Below are positions 12,400-25,059 of a stretch of 64,000 nucleotides of DNA, in pieces (the first letter of the stretch is position 1; each line of letters opens with the position of its first letter). A program made the translations under genes and the position numbers. The notes under the pieces are model-generated. The model was not told the DNA's origin, searched no databases, and was given only the letters and a program-made list of their open reading frames with translations. Origin of the DNA: Torymus aiolomorphi (taxonomy: Eukaryota; Arthropoda; Insecta; Hymenoptera; Torymidae); assembly GCA_036365515.1 (NCBI GenBank), contig CM070876.1:133503394-133567393 (forward strand), written 5' to 3'.

Positions 12400-14335
12400 G
12401 GAACAAATACCCTTTGCGCTTTTTTCAACTCTCTCATAATCATATGCTAAGTCTCTTGGGAAAAAAACAAAGAACATATATCGATAGATTTTCCCCCTCT
12501 TTCCAATGGTGCTATTGTTTATTCTCTGAAATGCTTTTATGCGGTCAGAAACTTGAGTTGAAAGTTCTGGCCGATTTTTCTAAAAGAATACTAATTTTTT
12601 TTTAAATAAATTTTTTCATTCGTAAGTACAAGTTTTCATCGTCGAAACCCAAAAATTTCAAGTTGGAGAAATGAAGGGTTCATAAGTAATAACATTTAAA
12701 AGACGGCGGCGAGTCGCCGCGCGTGCTTTGTGCGCTACACCGGAGCGCGCTGTTGCCGACGTATTTCACTATTTCGTTGTTTCGTACTTAATAAATATCA
12801 TATAATAAATTTTTTAATCTTTTTTTATTATAAGTCAATACTTTGTGTTCCATCTTTTGCAATTTTTTGTTAATTTACTAATATCTTGTATCTGAATTTA
12901 ATTGAATACGTCTTGTCTCAAATTTAGATTTCTTTACTTTTGGATACGTGAGCATACTTCTAAAGTTTCCGACCCCGAGAATTGTTATAGTTCAAGCCTC
13001 TTAACGTGTGCTGACAGTTTAATAGCATTAAATAATAGAGTTACAGGTACTCTTTTTGCTGATTTTAACCTTTGTTTTAATTTTAATTCATCGTTTCTAA
13101 TTCATCATTTGAAGATATCTTTTTTCTCTTTTATATAAACTTAAAACTCATACTTTTATTTTCAAACAGTGAAGTTCATATTTATAAAACTTGAGGAAGT
13201 ACTCATCCAGAGAAGAATTTTTAAATTCTCTTTTAGGTTTCTTGGAAAAGTACGTCTTTTTTACCAAGAGGCGGCAAAATCATTTCACTGCAACACTAAT
13301 CAGTGTAGTTTGGCAGCATTGGTCCTTTATTATAGAGAATTAAATTTTAAAACTTAAAAAAGCATGATACTTTTTTGAGACAATTTATCTCGTGCTGCCG
13401 TAGCAGTTTATCTAAAAATTATAATCAATTACCCTAATAAAAAACTCTCTTGATTTCGCCAAAAAAGGTATTTGTTTCACTGATGGAACTGGGCAATACT
13501 ATAAAAACAAATATGACTTCCATAATCTTTTTCATCATTTTGAAGATTTTTCTGTTGAAGCAGAGCAGCGCTTTCACGCAACCACGTACGAAAAAATGCA
13601 TGAGAATTGATTGTGCCGCTTCTTGATCACTAGGGACGAACTTTTCCAAGAAATCCAGAGAAGTTAAAAATTTTCTTTTGGATAAAAACTCCCTCAAGGT
13701 TTGTGAATATCAAGATCACTGTTTGAAAATAAAAGAATTAGTTTTAAATTTATATAAAAGAGAAAAATGATGTATATGATCAAAACTGAAACAAAGGTTA
13801 AAATCAGCAAAAAAAGTTCCTGTAACTCTATCATTTCATTTTATTAACCTTTAGACTGCCGACCTGGCTCATATATGAACCAGCTATGACCTTGAAAACT
13901 CGTTTCGACATATTAGATATTTATATAAATAAATTTTACCTTTTAAAAATATTCATTTTTAACGTAAAAATGCCGGCAGTCTAGAGGTTAAACTGTTGCA
14001 ATGCTCCGCCGTCTTTTTAATTTAATTACTTATGAACCCTTCATTTCTTCAACTTGAAATTTTGGGGTTTTGAAACTGAAGACTTGTACTTTCGAATGAA
14101 AAAACTTCAAAAAAAAAAAAAAAACATGTTATTCTTTTAGAAAAATCGGTCCGACCTTTCAAATCAAGTTTTTGACCTAAAAAAAGCATTGCGGAGAATA
14201 AACAATAGCATAACTGGAAAGAGGAGGAAAAATGTATCAATATATGTTCACTATTTTTTTCCGAGAGACTTATCATATGATTGCGAGCGAGTTGAACAGA
14301 GCGCATTTTACGCGAAAAAGGCTCGGCTCGCGCCC
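12400..14335. mobile_element. ~1.9 kb palindromic element (family R1 ends)
   Basis: Sequence from 12,400 to about 13,430 is mirrored in inverted orientation from about 13,440 to 14,335. Examples are 'TTTCCAATGGTGCTATTGTTTATTCTC' at 12,508 against its near-complement at 14,195, and 'TTGGAAAAGTACGTC' at 13,241 against 'GACGAACTTTTCCAA' at 13,633. Its outer ~350 bases also occur as separate copies at 31,075-31,455 and 48,035-48,420. No credible protein is encoded. It sits in the loop of the larger inverted repeat. Confidence 0.75.
13848..13987. mobile_element. piggyBac-type MITE (140 bp) with TTAA duplication
   Basis: Flanked by TTAA at 13,844-13,847 and 13,988-13,991. The terminal inverted repeats are 'CCTTTAGACTGCCG' on the left and the complement of 'CGGCAGTCTAGAGG' on the right (one mismatch). 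TTAA duplication and C-rich short termini are hallmarks of the piggyBac superfamily. It is absent from the mirrored arm (around 12,990-13,030), so it inserted after the palindrome arose. Confidence 0.8.
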
Positions 14336-14439
14336 GCTGTCTGGTTTCTTGCGGACGCTTCGATATGCACTATAAGTGTACCGATCAGCACGAAGTGCCC
14401 CGCAGCTCGCGAGTCGTTTGCGTCCGAATACGCGCTATG

Positions 14440-14750
14440 AGTGTACTGTTCGGCGGGGAGTGGGGGAATTGGGAGAAAGACGGGTTCGGCCAGCGCAGCA
14501 CGCGAGAGCTAGCTGCGCTCGAATATATATATACAAACAGCAAGCTGCCGGAGGGGTCAGGGGAGTGGAGCCTGGGGCCGCGTGCTGCGGCCTCGGCGGC
14601 AATATTGTCATATGAGCGTGCGCGTTCTGACTGTCGCTTTGACACTCGGGAGCCATTTTTCAGTTTCTAGCGATTCTACCTGGCCCCGGAGTCGGCAATT
14701 TTTTCGCTTCTGTCTCCCCATTTATGCAATTGGCTAAAATAACCATCGCT
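14440..14750. repeat. GC-rich dispersed repeat end (family R2), copy 2
   Basis: Inverted counterpart of 1-190. Here the GC-rich part is longer and includes a 'TATATATATAC' insert near 14,525. Open frames of about 80-100 codons on both strands here are a consequence of GC richness and match nothing I know. Confidence 0.7.
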
Positions 14751-16249
14751 TTTTATAGAGTTTGATTCATAGATCATAAATTTCGAGATTACAATTTAAC
14801 AAAATTGCTTTTTAAAAACCTTGATTTTAATGCATTTCTTTAAACCAATACTTCAAATAGAAACAATCTATTGCGATCAGAATAATTGTTTCTTCAAAAT
14901 TCAGTCAATTATAAGATTTAAATGTTGTATTCGACATCTACGAAGAACCAGTATTCAAAGAGTTATAAATTTTTTAAATATTAATTTTCAGTATTTAAGA
15001 GATTTTTTATTATATTCAAAAAATTAAACATCGAGTAGAGATATTTTTTTACAGTTGCTTACCGTTTACCATCTAAAAAGAGATGTGCATAGTGAATATT
15101 ACTTTGTATTATAAATAATTCACGTTAATATGCGAGTAAATCTCAGGAACTCTTAACTTATTGGGAACTCTAAAGTTTAAGCTCAAAATGTTTGCCTTTC
15201 AATAAAAAATAAAAAATAAAAAAACAATTATAAATAATGGTAAAGAATCAGCTGCGTACACAAAATTACAAAAAAGGTCGAAAAATTAGTCATTTTTTAT
15301 GTTATTAATGTGCTTTGCCAATCGATTTATTTATAATTACACAACAAATTCAATGCATATTATAATTGAAATAACTAAGTCAATACAGAACATTAGTCAT
15401 TCCATTTAATTTTTTATTTAGCAATCATAAGAAATACGTAAAACTGATGTGATGTTTGAAAGAAGATTGATATTTTATATTTTCACATATAATTGTAATA
15501 ACGATTATTTATTGGAAAACAGAAACTTTTAAAGTAATGATTTCAGTGTAGATTCTTATCTATTCAAAGATCAAATACGCAGATGCCAGTATTTATAAGA
15601 GTTGTAGTTTAGAATAAAGACCAAATTTTCCTTAATTTTTAGATTTAAAAGTAGCGCCAAAAAAATATACCATTCAATCACCGGCTTGTAAATAATTTTT
15701 TTTCACATTCAGAAAGGCTTAAAGAACAAGAAAAACTTTCTCCTGTAGATGTGTCTTCAAAATTAAATCACTTTTTCAAGTTTCGTCGTTTCGAAAAAAG
15801 GTGACATTTTCTTCCTGTATTTTTTTTCAATCCAAAATTGACTTGAAAGTATCGTAAAAAAATAAGACCGTTAAATTGAGCTTGTACATATTTCTTTTTA
15901 TGTTCAGAAAAGCTAAAAGAACAATTAAAACTTGACCCATGAGCGTACCTCTAATTTTTTTTTCATTTTTTTCGAGACATAAGAGGAAAATAATTTTGAG
16001 AATAGTAGATATACTATTACCATACCATACCCTGGCCAAAATATCATACTCGCGTTTTTGAGTCGGGAGCGAAAGTGGACTTTCGGACAGGGTATGGTGA
16101 ATAAATCTTTTATATGGGCTAATTTTCATAGTACATCGACGTATCAGGGCTCAAATTAAAGATTTTGGCACACAGAAAAGCTAAACAAATTGTGCAACGA
16201 TCGTAAGTGTGTTCCTGTTCCTATATACATAAATATATCGATGGGCAAA
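14751..16249. other. AT-rich loop sequence, no gene seen
   Basis: Non-coding AT-rich sequence inside the large inverted repeat. Two versions of a ~170-base segment ('TTT.CACATTCAGAAAGGCTTAAAGAACAAGAAAAACTTTC' near 15,705 and 'TTTATGTTCAGAAAAGCTAAAAGAAC' near 15,897) lie in tandem, suggesting an old duplication. The ~100-codon minus-strand frame at 15,827-16,129 shows no recognisable motif. Confidence 0.5.
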
Positions 16250-17284
16250 GCACATTAATACACGTTTGTGTGCTCCCGATTAGTGTACTTTATCATCATA
16301 AGAAATATCATTTTCAATATAATCAAACCTATAAATATACAAATTATGATAATATATTAGCGTTTCACATATTTATTACAAAAATATATTAATTTACCGG
16401 TACTACGATTTGGAAGTTCATTGATATATTTTGCATCGGCTTCTTATGCAATTTTCTTCTTTTTGACATTAATTTTGAATTGACTTCCAATATCTATTGC
16501 CAGTAAAAGTATAATATAATAAAAAGAAGGTTATAACACTCTTTTCTATAACGTGATGAAATATTTCTACACGAAAACACGTAGTTTGTACAATCACTTT
16601 TGAGCCACGTATAACCTAAGAAACGTTATGTTTACGCTCTATCGGCAAGCACAAATGCTGATTGCGTGCGGTATTACTGGACAAAGTCATTTAAAATACG
16701 AGAAATATCTTGAAATTTGTTATAAATGGTTATTGTGTAAGTGTGAAAGTAGTTTTATAACATGTAACCACTTTTTACTTTTTATACTTCAATTTACTAT
16801 TATACATTAGCTTTTCTTATAAAAATATTGTTGTTTCTTAGCAACTTCGAATAAGAAAAAGTAATGAATCTTTCCAAATCACATGTTGTACTTCTTAAAG
16901 CATTATTGCAATCTTAGTACTGACTAAAAGAATTTGACACTTAAATCTTATAAAAGCTAAATAGATTAATTTTTGAAAGAAAATTATTTCAATGTTGTCT
17001 TCGTATCAGCTTATTTCTATGACGCGTTCTCGGACGCGTTTAAATAACAGAGCACACAAATAGGGACAGGTACACAAATCGGGGCCCGCTGGCTGGTTTC
17101 TAGCGAAACTCGTATATTGGGATCCAGCCGAATCTCGGAAGCTGTGCTGGCCGAGCCACTTTGTACCTACTCCAGCTGGTAGAGACTTTGAGGTTAAAAA
17201 ACGATATGCAGTCATTTTCTTTCTTGCGATATCTCATTGGGACAGTTCATCTCAACGTTCTCTATAAAATACATGTTATTCAGA

Positions 17285-18450
17285 GATTGAAAAGTGTATT
17301 TAAGACACAGTACATCACCCTGGGGGGGATTTTCCGGAAAAGCGATTTCGTACATAACTTCTTTCTAAGCATTTGGGGACTGTATCTACAAGAAACCGTA
17401 GAAACATTTTTCCGAGAGACGTCATTGCGGCTCTGGGAATTTTTTTTCGTGTTTAAGACACAGTATATCGTCTTGGGAGGGCTTTTCCGGAAAAGCTATT
17501 TCGGTCATAATTTTTTTCTAAGCATTTGGAGACTTGGTCTACAAGAAACCGTCGAAACATTTTTCCGAACGACGTAATTGCGGCTCTGGGAATTTATTTT
17601 CCAGTTTTCGACACTGTATATCGCCCTGGGGGGGCTTTTTCGGAAAAGCTATTTCGTTCATAATTTTTTTCTAAGCATTTGGGGACTTGATCTACAAGAA
17701 ACCGTCTTAACATTTTTCCGAACGACTTAATTGCGGCTCTGGCAATTTTTTTTCATGTTTAAGACACGGTATATCGCCCTGGGGGGGCTTTTCCGGAAAA
17801 GCTATTTCGGTCATGATTTTTTTCTAAGCATGTGGGGACTTCGTTTACAAAGAACCGTCTTAACATTTTTCCGAACGACTTAATTGCGGCTCTGGTAATT
17901 TTTTTTCATGTTTAAGACACAGTATATCGCGCTGGGGGGGTTTTTGCGGAAAAGCTATTTCGTTCATAATTTTTTTCTAAGCATCTGGAAACGTTATCTA
18001 CAGGAAACCGTCGAAAAATTTTTCCGAACGACTTAATTGCGGCTCTGGGAATTGTTTTTCATGTTTAAGCCACAGTATATCGCCCTGGGGGGGCTTTTTC
18101 GGAAAGGCTATTTCGTTCATAATTTTTTTCTAAGCATTTGGAAAGGTTATCTACAAGAAACCGTCTTAACATTTTTCCGAACGACTTAATTGCGGCTCTG
18201 GGAAAATTTTTTCATGTTTAAGACACAGTATATCGCCCTGGGGGGGCTTTTCCGGAAAAGCTATTTCGTTCATAATTTTTTTCTAAGCATTTGGAAACGT
18301 TATTTACAAGAAACCGTCTTAACATTTTTCCGAACGACGTAATTGCGGCTCTGGGAATTTTTTTTCACGTTTATGACACAGTATATCGCCCTGGGGGGGC
18401 TTTTCCGGAAAAGCTATTTCGTTCATAATTTTTTTTTAGGTCGTGTGGGA
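17285..18450 (-). repeat. ~153-bp tandem array, right arm (about 8 copies)
   Basis: The same unit as at 10,465-11,105 in inverted orientation. Copies of 'CCCTGGGGGGGCTTTTCCGG' fall at roughly 153-base steps from 17,315 to 18,395. It is about twice as long as the left array, so copy number has changed since the arms formed. A diverged trailing unit continues to about 18,560. Confidence 0.9.
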
Positions 18451-18779
18451 CCTTTCCTTGAAGTACCAGTCGCGAAATTTTTCCTAGCGAAGTTATTGCG
18501 ACTCTGGGAATTTTAGTTTTCGTGTGTGTCGCTATGGGAAAATTGACTTGTCTGTAAGGGTGGTTTTGGGGGTGGTATATGGGAGTGGCGAAGTGCAAAA
18601 TTAGTTTTTACACGGTTTTTGGTCCATTCCTACCCTGTTTTATGGTTTTAAACCGGTTATAATGTAAATCGCAAATTTTAGTTTTTTCGTTCACTGTGAA
18701 CGTTCGGAATTTCAAACACATACTAGAAGACTTAAAAACTTAATAATTTTTACGAATATTAATTAAGAAAAATAAAAAA

Positions 18780-19360
18780 ATATTAACCGAGCGAGCGTCA
18801 GCGAGTGAGGTAAACCTTGCTAGTACGATGTATGGTCACCCAGTTGCAAATAATTCCGTAATTTTGATAATTAATTGTATTACGTACCAAAATTACGCAA
18901 CAAAAATACGTATTAGTTACGTAACAAATTCGAACACTTTGTTACGTATCAAAAATACATCCGAAAACACGTATTTTTGTTCAGTGCCGCTTTGTTACGT
19001 AACAAAAGTACATACGAAAAATACGTATTTTTGTCTGTGCCGCTTTGTTACGTAACAAAAGTACACGGAAAAAAAGGTTGGGCTACCAGTGCTGTATTTC
19101 ATAGCTGTGGCGCCACTGCACATGTTAGTAGCAGTTCTCTCGTCACTCGACGTGAGTACACTTTGAGATGGTACGTCCGTGCGTTCGCCTCGCGCACGGG
19201 CATCCATTGTTTATTTTTATGACATTCAGTTGATTCAGTCTCGTTCGCTCGGGACTCAGTAACGTTCGTTCGGGACTCATTACCAGATCGCATCGAAGAG
19301 CAGCTTTTATTAAAAAACAGCCGAAAAAAGGAACTAGTTCTGAATATTTTTTTCCGTGTA
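18780..19360. repeat. Repeats of TACGTAACAAAA/ATACGTATTTTTG around the mariner insertion
   Basis: A ~66-base unit containing 'CGTATTTTTGT', 'TGCCGCTTTGTTACGTAACAAAAGTAC' is repeated two to three times at 18,955-19,065. It resumes at 20,468-20,545 on the other side of the mariner. TACGTA and TTACGTAA palindromes recur throughout. The mariner therefore split a pre-existing repeat. Confidence 0.7.
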
Positions 19361-20467
19361 TTGGGACCTTGAATAAGTTCTTGCTGTTTTTTTTGTGACA
19401 ATTGATGCTTTATTTAAAGTATGTAGTAAAAAGTATGTCACTCAAAATTTTGCCCATCACTAGTCACTACTTTCTCCCATCTTTCTGTCAATTTACGGAT
19501 TCCATCTCGAAAGAACTGCTCGTCTTTTGAAGCTATCCAAGAATCTACCCATTTTTTGGCATTTCATAAGAATGGAAGTGCTGCTCAGCCAAGCCATGAG
19601 CCGTCGACCGGAATAAGTGATAGCCGGAAGGAGCAATGTCTGGGCTATACGGCGGGTGAGATAGGACATCCTATTGAAGCGCCTCCAAAGTTTCTTTGAC
19701 GACTTTTGCAACATGTGGCCGAGCATTTTCATGTAACAAAATCACCTTGTCGTCTCTCTGCTCGTACAGCGGCAATTTTTCCTTTAGGGCTCGGCTCAAA
19801 CACATCAATTGCAGTCGATAGCGATCTCCCGTGATAGTTTCGTTCGGTTTCAGCAGTTCATAATAAATTACACCCTGCTGATCCCACCAAATGCAGAAGA
19901 GAAGCTTCGGACCATGGATTTGGCTTTGCGGACGATGTTGATGCATGGCCGTGCTTACCCTACGATTTTTTACGCTTAGGATTATCGTACTGTTGTCTCA
20001 TCTACTCGTAATGATTTTGCAAGTTCAGCTAGCGTCTGACATGAGTCTTCATTTAGTAATTCCTCCAATTCTTCGTCTTCAAACTTTTTTGGTGCACCAG
20101 CACGTTCTTTATCTCCAAGATCAAAATCGTTATTTTTGAAACGTTGAAACCAGTCTTTGCATGTCGTTTCCGATAGAGCGTGGTCACCGTAAGTTTCAAC
20201 AAGAATCCTGTGCGCTTCAGCTGCCGATTTTTTTTAATAAAATAGTGCAATAAAGTTCCCCGCAAATACTCTTTACTTGGCACAAAACTTGACATTATTA
20301 GTAGTAAGAACAAAAAACGCTGTTTACACTATGGCGAACTAACATACCTTAAGTTTAAGCTTACCGACAGTACTTCCTTATAGATGCGTTAGCATCTGAA
20401 ATTACATACACTTAGTTCTGGTAACGCAATCTGTTAGGAAACAGTGAGAACTTATTCAAGGACCCAA
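19361..20467 (-). mobile_element. Decayed mariner, mellifera-like
   Basis: Terminal repeats 'TTGGGACCTTGAATAAGTTCT' (left) and the complement of 'AGAACTTATTCAAGGACCCAA' (right) differ at one position, and both are flanked by TA. At 1,107 bp it is shorter than usual for a mariner, so it carries deletions. Confidence 0.85.
19410..20296 (-). pseudogene. mariner transposase pseudogene
   Basis: The frame starts 'MSSFVPSKEYLRGTLLHYF' at about 20,295 and falls into at least three frames. Recognisable mariner blocks are 'LLFCIWWDQQGVIYYELLKPNET' and 'VILLHENARPHVAK' (near 19,740-19,900). The second catalytic Asp, normally in 'HDNARPH', is Glu here, and the third catalytic block is out of frame. It would cut and paste the element at TA if intact; it is not. 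Confidence 0.85.
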
Positions 20468-20599
20468 TACATACGAAAAATACGTATTTTGAGTCTGTAC
20501 CGCTTTGTTACGTACCAAAAATACGTATTTTGATACGAAGCGCTTTTTACAAAATCAGAATACGTACATTATGACGTATTTTTCATACACCTTTTTTTT

Positions 20600-22400
20600 A
20601 CGTAATGCTTTCTCTATCGAAAAAAAACACGTTTTCATTATATGTTAATTACACATGATTATAAATAAATGTAATACGTAAAAATTATAATCAATTTATA
20701 TAACTTATAAATTATAATAAATTATTTAGCAATTTAACACTGTTTATAAAAATAATAGTTTTATGAAATATTTGTAGAAAAAACATTATTTATACTGGTA
20801 TTGTATTTACTAGTTACTTACAATTTTCTCGAAGACAACAAACGGCAGAAAAGGGAAAGACGAGACGATATCAAAATCACGCGAGGCCGCCATCGAGCGC
20901 ATCCTCGTATACTCAATGGTAACCGTCTTGATAGGCGTCGTGAACTATTTAATATTTATTGATTACTCACAAATTTTCTATATGTAAAGAAACAAGTTAT
21001 TGTTACATAACTTTCAGCCAAAGAAGAAACCCATGCAGTATTGCTAAATGCTACTTAATTAGTGAAATTTAGCTTACAGATTATAAAAGGCTATCTAACA
21101 AATATAATACTGTTTTAAATTTACTGCTGCATTTATAGAGCGAACAAGTTATAAATTATATTTTCATGATCAAGTATCATTTAGCAATAACGCATAGATT
21201 TCTTCTTTTGCTGTAAGTTACCTAACAATAACTTGTGTATATATAGAATACTTGCAAAACATGTATATAACATTAAGAAAAAAAATAAAAACAATATGAT
21301 TATTTACAGTCCAAGATACGCACATCTCAATACTCTTTAATATGTGAAGTTACTTGTAACTATATGTGAATTGGCCATAATAATGTACGTTTTTTATTTT
21401 CTTGTAATGAATCAACTAATATTCAATCTGTTTCTGTTAAGAATAATGTACCTTCTAAAAATAAGTCAAAATTCACTTAATTACATCATAACAAAGTAGC
21501 AAGCATCGTTAATGTAGCTAAGTCTCAAATGCTTGGATAGCAGTATGAAAGAACACTAACATCTCATATGACTTTAGATATGACACTATCGCTGCTCCCA
21601 TCAATGTTACACTAATTATGTTTAACGAATAACATGTAAAACAGTACTATCAAAATTTTCTTACTTGACCTAGTATCTTATTAAGGTGAATTTCCACTTA
21701 ACATATTTAGATTGGGAATCATTGATAAAAAAATAATTATTTATATTTACATTATTTTCGATAAAAAAAAGATTGAATATTGATTTTCATTGTACGACAA
21801 TAAAAAACATTTATAATTATTGCTAATTCCTACATGATTATAAAATATATATTAAAGAGTATTGACATGTGTCTTGAATTTTAACAAGTACTCTGATTTG
21901 TTGTTAATTTAATATTTATGATTTACAAGTATTCTATATATAAAAATACAAGGTATTGTTATACAACTTACAGTGAAAGAAGAAAGCGGTTTAGCTGTAA
22001 ATTTAAAACAATAAAATATTTATTACATGGATGTTTTCCTAATTTAAAGGTATGTAATAATAATTATAAGTAGGATTTGTTCTCTGCAAACGAGATATAT
22101 CAAATTGAAAAGGACATTTTTAGCTCAGGCGTCGCTCATGTCAACACGCTAGTGTAGTGTGTGTGTGCTGGGGACCTCACACATAAAATGCTTTCCTGGA
22201 GAAAAAAAAACTTTGTAGAAATCAATATACGATTATATATAAATATGTTTACAAGGGGGAAAAATGTAATTTGAATCTAAAACAAATGAAAAGCTTTATC
22301 AGTGTTTTGTTTGTATCTTTCGAACAAAAATAGATAATGCTTTAAAATAAATTGAGTCATATTATGCAAGCGTCTTTCTAGTGAAATATGTAAAAAAATA
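20600..22400. repeat. AT-rich region with palindromic MITE-like repeats
   Basis: 'TATATGTAAAGAAACAAGTTATTGTTACATAACTTTCAG' near 20,980 and its near-complement around 21,195-21,240 form an inverted pair. A related copy lies at 21,930-21,985. 'CATCTCAATACTCTTTAATATG' at 21,322 is inverted at 21,853-21,875. These look like two overlapping or nested short palindromic elements. No coding sequence is seen. Confidence 0.5.
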
Positions 22401-23384
22401 GATTTTCTGTCCTTTTAGAGGTCTTTGTCCGCCTTATCTCCATAATTATTCATGCTATTAGTCTCTCGATTCTGTGTAATTCACGTAACTGTCATATAGT
22501 GTCCAATTATAAAATTAGTTCAGCATTTTGATCGTATAAGTGATTAGTATCGTTACTACTTTGTCAGCGCTGTAAAGCGAGCGCGAGATATCCCTGGAGC
22601 GTTAATCAGTAAGACTAAGTTTCACCTCGTATCCATTTTTGCAAGTGTCTTTGCTCTCTTACTTCTTCTCTCGCCGCGTTTCTCTCGTTTCTCTCGTCCA
22701 TATACCCGTGCTGAAAGCGATTCAGCTGGCACTCAAGAAATTGCTTTATATATTCGAAATTCCACATAAATTAACCGAAACACCTCTTAATTTAATAAAT
22801 GGTAAAAGTGTTGTGCTTCAAGTGCTGTGAGTTTTAGTTTATTCTATCACCCTCACAAACTCAGCTCGAAACTGAATTACACGATTAGAAACTCATGCAC
22901 ATCAAGGTCCACTTGAATAACTTCTTAAAATTGAAGAATCTAAAAGTTTGAAGTCAACCTAAGAACTATGTCGATCAAAAACAAATTGTATTTGATCCGA
23001 TGCATTCCCAGCAGAAAAAAAGCGTCTGAATTCTGAGATCATTTTGGAAAGTTAGTAAAAAGCACACAAAAATATACCAAATGCAAACCAAATAAGAGGA
23101 CCGGGATTACAAAATATATTTTGTATCATACGTGCTGGAAAAATGGCAAAATGAAAATAACGCACGCAAAAGCGTTACGTAATGAAAAATAACGCACGCT
23201 CCAGCATATACGTAGCGCCCTCTATGTCTGATGGTATGAGTCTAATCTCCAAAAGGTGAACAGAAAAAACCTCACTCGTATTTTCCACGCACTTATGATT
23301 AAAAATATTGTGTGTACTATTATAATGCTATTGTAGAAAATGAACCTCAACGAAAAGCGCTGAAATGAACTGGACGAGGCAGTC
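22400..23384. other. Non-coding; possible LTR or leader of a retroelement relic
   Basis: A less AT-rich stretch (22,540-22,870) with pyrimidine-rich tracts ('CTCTCTTACTTCTTCTCTCG') resembles an LTR or promoter region. It lies upstream of the gag/protease relic at 25,060-25,400, from which it is separated by an inserted inverted-repeat element. No second copy of it is visible in the window, so this is only suggestive. Confidence 0.3.
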
Positions 23385-25015
23385 GACGCACAGTGGGCGG
23401 AAATGTCAAAGAAATGGTCAAAATATCGGCTTCACGTGAATTTTGCATGAAAACTATTAATGACAGCAGATTTGGACTCCTTTTATAGAATTTTCTCGGA
23501 AACCGTTTCCCCCGAATATCTGTATAATGATTATTAAGGGGATGTGCAACCCTAATTTCAATATTTTTTTAAATCAACATTCTAACATTTATTTGGAAAA
23601 AGACGACTGTCAAGCGCTCCGTACACGCAAACACCATATGCAGATTTTTTTCTGGATAATTCTATTGATATTTGCGTGAGTTATGCTCGTTTGAAAAGTA
23701 GGTCAATTGTAGATTCCTACTTACCGACAGTACGGTTTTTATTTAATTAAATAAATTCTCATCATTTTTTTGGAAAAAGACGTCTGTCAAGCGCTCCGTA
23801 CACGCAAACACTATATGCAGATTTTTTCTGGATAATTCTATTGATATTTGCATGAGTTATGCTCGTTTGAAAAATAACGTCGGTACTCACATCCCCTTAA
23901 CATGAAATCGTTCCAGTTTTAGAGCATTATCACGAAAATTTGGTATACCTGTTCAGTTGACATATATTAGACGATCACCTATGGGGTTTTCATACATATG
24001 CATATGGATTTACATGTTTTTCTAACTACTTATCTAAAAAATGGTTTTACTTTTGTAAATGTAATATATTTTAATAATTTCATTAAACAAATTATGGCAA
24101 AATCTAACCTTTGAAGATAATGATCTCCGATTTATTTTTTTTTGTAAAAAATTACCAAAGTTATACGTTGTACGTCAGTTAACTTATTATAAACAATCAT
24201 TAAATGTTATAGTTGTCTTTATAAAAATGTTAGGCTCAGTACTGAGAGTTGCGCGTGTTTACATACAGCAAGGTGTCGAAGAATTTGTACATAAACAGGA
24301 CAATTATATGTCACCGCTAAGGTGCTCTCAATAACGCGATACTTTTCCTAAAAAGGTTAAATCACAAATCATTGTCTTAAAAAAGTTGAATATTGACTTA
24401 TTTTGTTTAAAGAAATTATTTAAATAAATTAATTTAATAAAACTGATACCAGACCGGGTATTAAAAACTCCAAAATCTGTAAATGTATATATCTTTTTTA
24501 TGCGATGGAGTTAATACCACCTATTTGTGATTATAAAGACAACTATAACATTTAATGATTGTTTATAATAATTTAAGTGACGTACAACGTATAACTTTGG
24601 TAATTTTTCACAAAAAAAATTAAATCAGAGATCATTATCTTTAAAAGTTAGATTTTGCCATAATTTGTTAAAAAAATTATTTAAATATATTAAATTTACA
24701 AAAGTAATACCATTTTTTTAGATGAGTAGTTAGCAAAACTTGTAAATCCATATGTATATGTATGAAAACCTCATGGGTAATGATTTTCTAATATACGTCA
24801 ACTGAATAGGTAAATCGAATTTTCGTGATAATGCTCTAAAACTGCAACGATTTCATGTTAATAATCATTATACAGATATTTGGGGGAAACGGCCTCTGAA
24901 TAAGTGCTATAAAAGCAGTCCAAATCTGCTGTCATTAATAGTTTTCATGCAAAATTCGCGTGAAGCCGATATTTTGACCATTTTTTTGACGTTTCCGCCC
25001 ACTGTGCGACGGGGC
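23385..25015. mobile_element. Long-inverted-repeat DNA element (~1.63 kb), non-coding
   Basis: It begins '(GCA)CAGTGGGCGGAAATGTCAAA' at 23,388 and ends with the inverse at about 25,015 (near 'TTTGACGTTTCCGCCCACTG'). Inner arms also pair: 23,900-24,240 with 24,530-24,850. The left arm carries an extra tandem duplication (23,560-23,905) of an 'AAAGACGACTGTCAAGCGCTCCGTACACGC' block. No transposase is present. It sits in what looks like an older retroelement (see 25,060-25,400). Confidence 0.75.
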
Positions 25016-25059
25016 CAGAGAGGGAGAAAGATAAATCAACACTTGCTCATCCTCGAGAC

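Larger units (their letters stand above)
10440..18450. mobile_element. Foldback-like element: giant inverted repeat with tandem-array ends
   Basis: The arm at about 10,440-12,160 is repeated in inverted orientation at about 16,250-18,450, with high similarity by eye. Each outer part of an arm is an array of a ~152-bp unit and each inner part is unique sequence. Matching landmarks are 'CTACCAGCTGGAGTAGGTAC' (11,232) with its complement near 17,165, and 'CGGGAGCACACAAACGTGT' (12,138) with its complement near 16,262. Foldback transposons characteristically have long inverted repeats built of tandem subrepeats. The ~4.1 kb loop holds other elements and no gene that I recognise. Confidence 0.7.

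Noticed and set aside
14365..14670. Overlapping ~80-100-codon frames on both strands
   Set aside because: GC-rich repeat R2 sequence lacking stops by composition.
22540..22870. Host gene promoter and first exon
   Set aside because: The 63-codon frame at 22,639-22,830 has no homology and no splice context; a retroelement leader is as likely.
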